This document shows positions 6,018-6,098 of a stretch of 6,098 nucleotides of DNA, piece by piece. Each line of letters opens with the position of its first letter. Position 1 is the first letter of the stretch. A program made the translations under genes and the position numbers. The notes below the pieces were generated by a model. It was not told the origin of the DNA. It saw only the letters and a list, made by a program, of their open reading frames with translations, and searched no databases. Source of the DNA: Candidatus Woesearchaeota archaeon (lineage in GTDB: Archaea > Nanoarchaeota > Nanoarchaeia > Woesearchaeales > CALCXY01); NCBI GenBank assembly GCA_030751555.1, contig JASMFX010000095.1:1-6098 (forward strand), in the 5' to 3' direction.

Positions 6018-6037
6018 TTAAAACAGTTTGTGCTAAA
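6008..6037. repeat. Two-copy 15-bp direct repeat between divergent promoters
   Basis: ATAGTTTGTGTTAAA (6008-6022) and ACAGTTTGTGCTAAA (6023-6037) match at 13 of 15 positions with no gap. The first copy contains the BRE and part of the TATA box of the helicase promoter; the second copy lies 12 bp before the TATA box of the plus-strand gene. It could be an operator or a duplicated promoter element. Confidence 0.6.
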
Positions 6038-6049
6038 TTTTTCAGCAAC

Positions 6050-6058
6050 TTATTTAAA
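6050..6058 (+). promoter_or_regulatory. TATA box of the plus-strand gene at the right edge
   Basis: TTATTTAAA is centred near 6054 and predicts transcription start around 6080, 2 bp before the ATG at 6082. With no Shine-Dalgarno site visible, a leaderless message is likely. Confidence 0.5.
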
Positions 6059-6081
6059 GAAGTGCCACTATCAAAAAACCA

Positions 6082-6098
6082 ATGTCAGAAAAAAAAGT
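6082..6098 (+). CDS. First codons of an unidentified gene cut by the window edge
   Basis: The ATG is followed by codons for Ser, Glu, Lys, Lys and then the edge, so only MSEKK is seen. The call rests on the correctly spaced TATA box upstream and the divergent arrangement with the helicase gene. The product cannot be named. Confidence 0.4.

Noticed and set aside
5982..6098. Simple frameshift separating the RecA1 domain from the helicase
   Set aside because: All three minus-strand frames hit stops in this stretch, it is AT-rich and carries promoter signals, and no Hel308 motif III or linker sequence is readable.

Overview
The window looks like a piece of a chromosome from an AT-rich archaeon. 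A group II chaperonin (thermosome) and a Hel308-type helicase half are encoded. Upstream of most transcription units lie BRE/TATA-like elements about 26 bp before the likely transcript start, and two genes appear leaderless. The small coiled-coil and surface proteins, with phage-tail-like VGIG repeats, resemble what is common in DPANN lineages such as Woesearchaeota/Pacearchaeota. That placement is inference; no rRNA is present to settle it.

Layout. (1) Bases 2-957, plus strand: the 3' end of a membrane protein gene, then 2 bp later a secreted or membrane-anchored protein. It carries two VGIG..TP repeats of tail-fibre type and a six-cysteine C-terminal region. (2) Bases 974-2682, plus strand: a complete thermosome gene with its own TATA box, a perfect CCCCTA/TAGGGG dyad centred on the predicted transcript start, a G-rich ribosome-binding site and a short T-run after the stop. 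(3) Bases 2704-4332, minus strand: a two-gene operon convergent with the thermosome. It has a promoter and strong ribosome-binding site, a 69-residue protein with one membrane segment and a coiled-coil tail, and, 1 bp later, a 457-residue cysteine-free, histidine-rich coiled-coil protein. Neither is a family I recognise. (4) Bases 4333-4427: a spacer holding a 42-nt imperfect hairpin, a tandem 7-bp repeat and a possible plus-strand small RNA. (5) Bases 4428-5981, minus strand: a protein matching only the second half of Hel308 (RecA2, winged helix, ratchet, helix-loop-helix). The whole first ATPase domain is absent, yet the gene has its own well-formed promoter. (6) Bases 5982-6081: a divergent promoter region with a 15-bp direct repeat. 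From 6082 the first codons of a plus-strand gene run off the window.

The genes do not form one pathway. The thermosome (protein folding) and Hel308 (replication-fork and recombination repair) are housekeeping. The surface protein and the tethered coiled-coil pair are lineage-specific. The features most worth a second look are the half-length Hel308 with an intact promoter, the structured spacer at 4332-4443, the operator-like dyad on the thermosome start site, and the tail-fibre-like surface protein. I see no mobile element, CRISPR array, rRNA or convincing tRNA.
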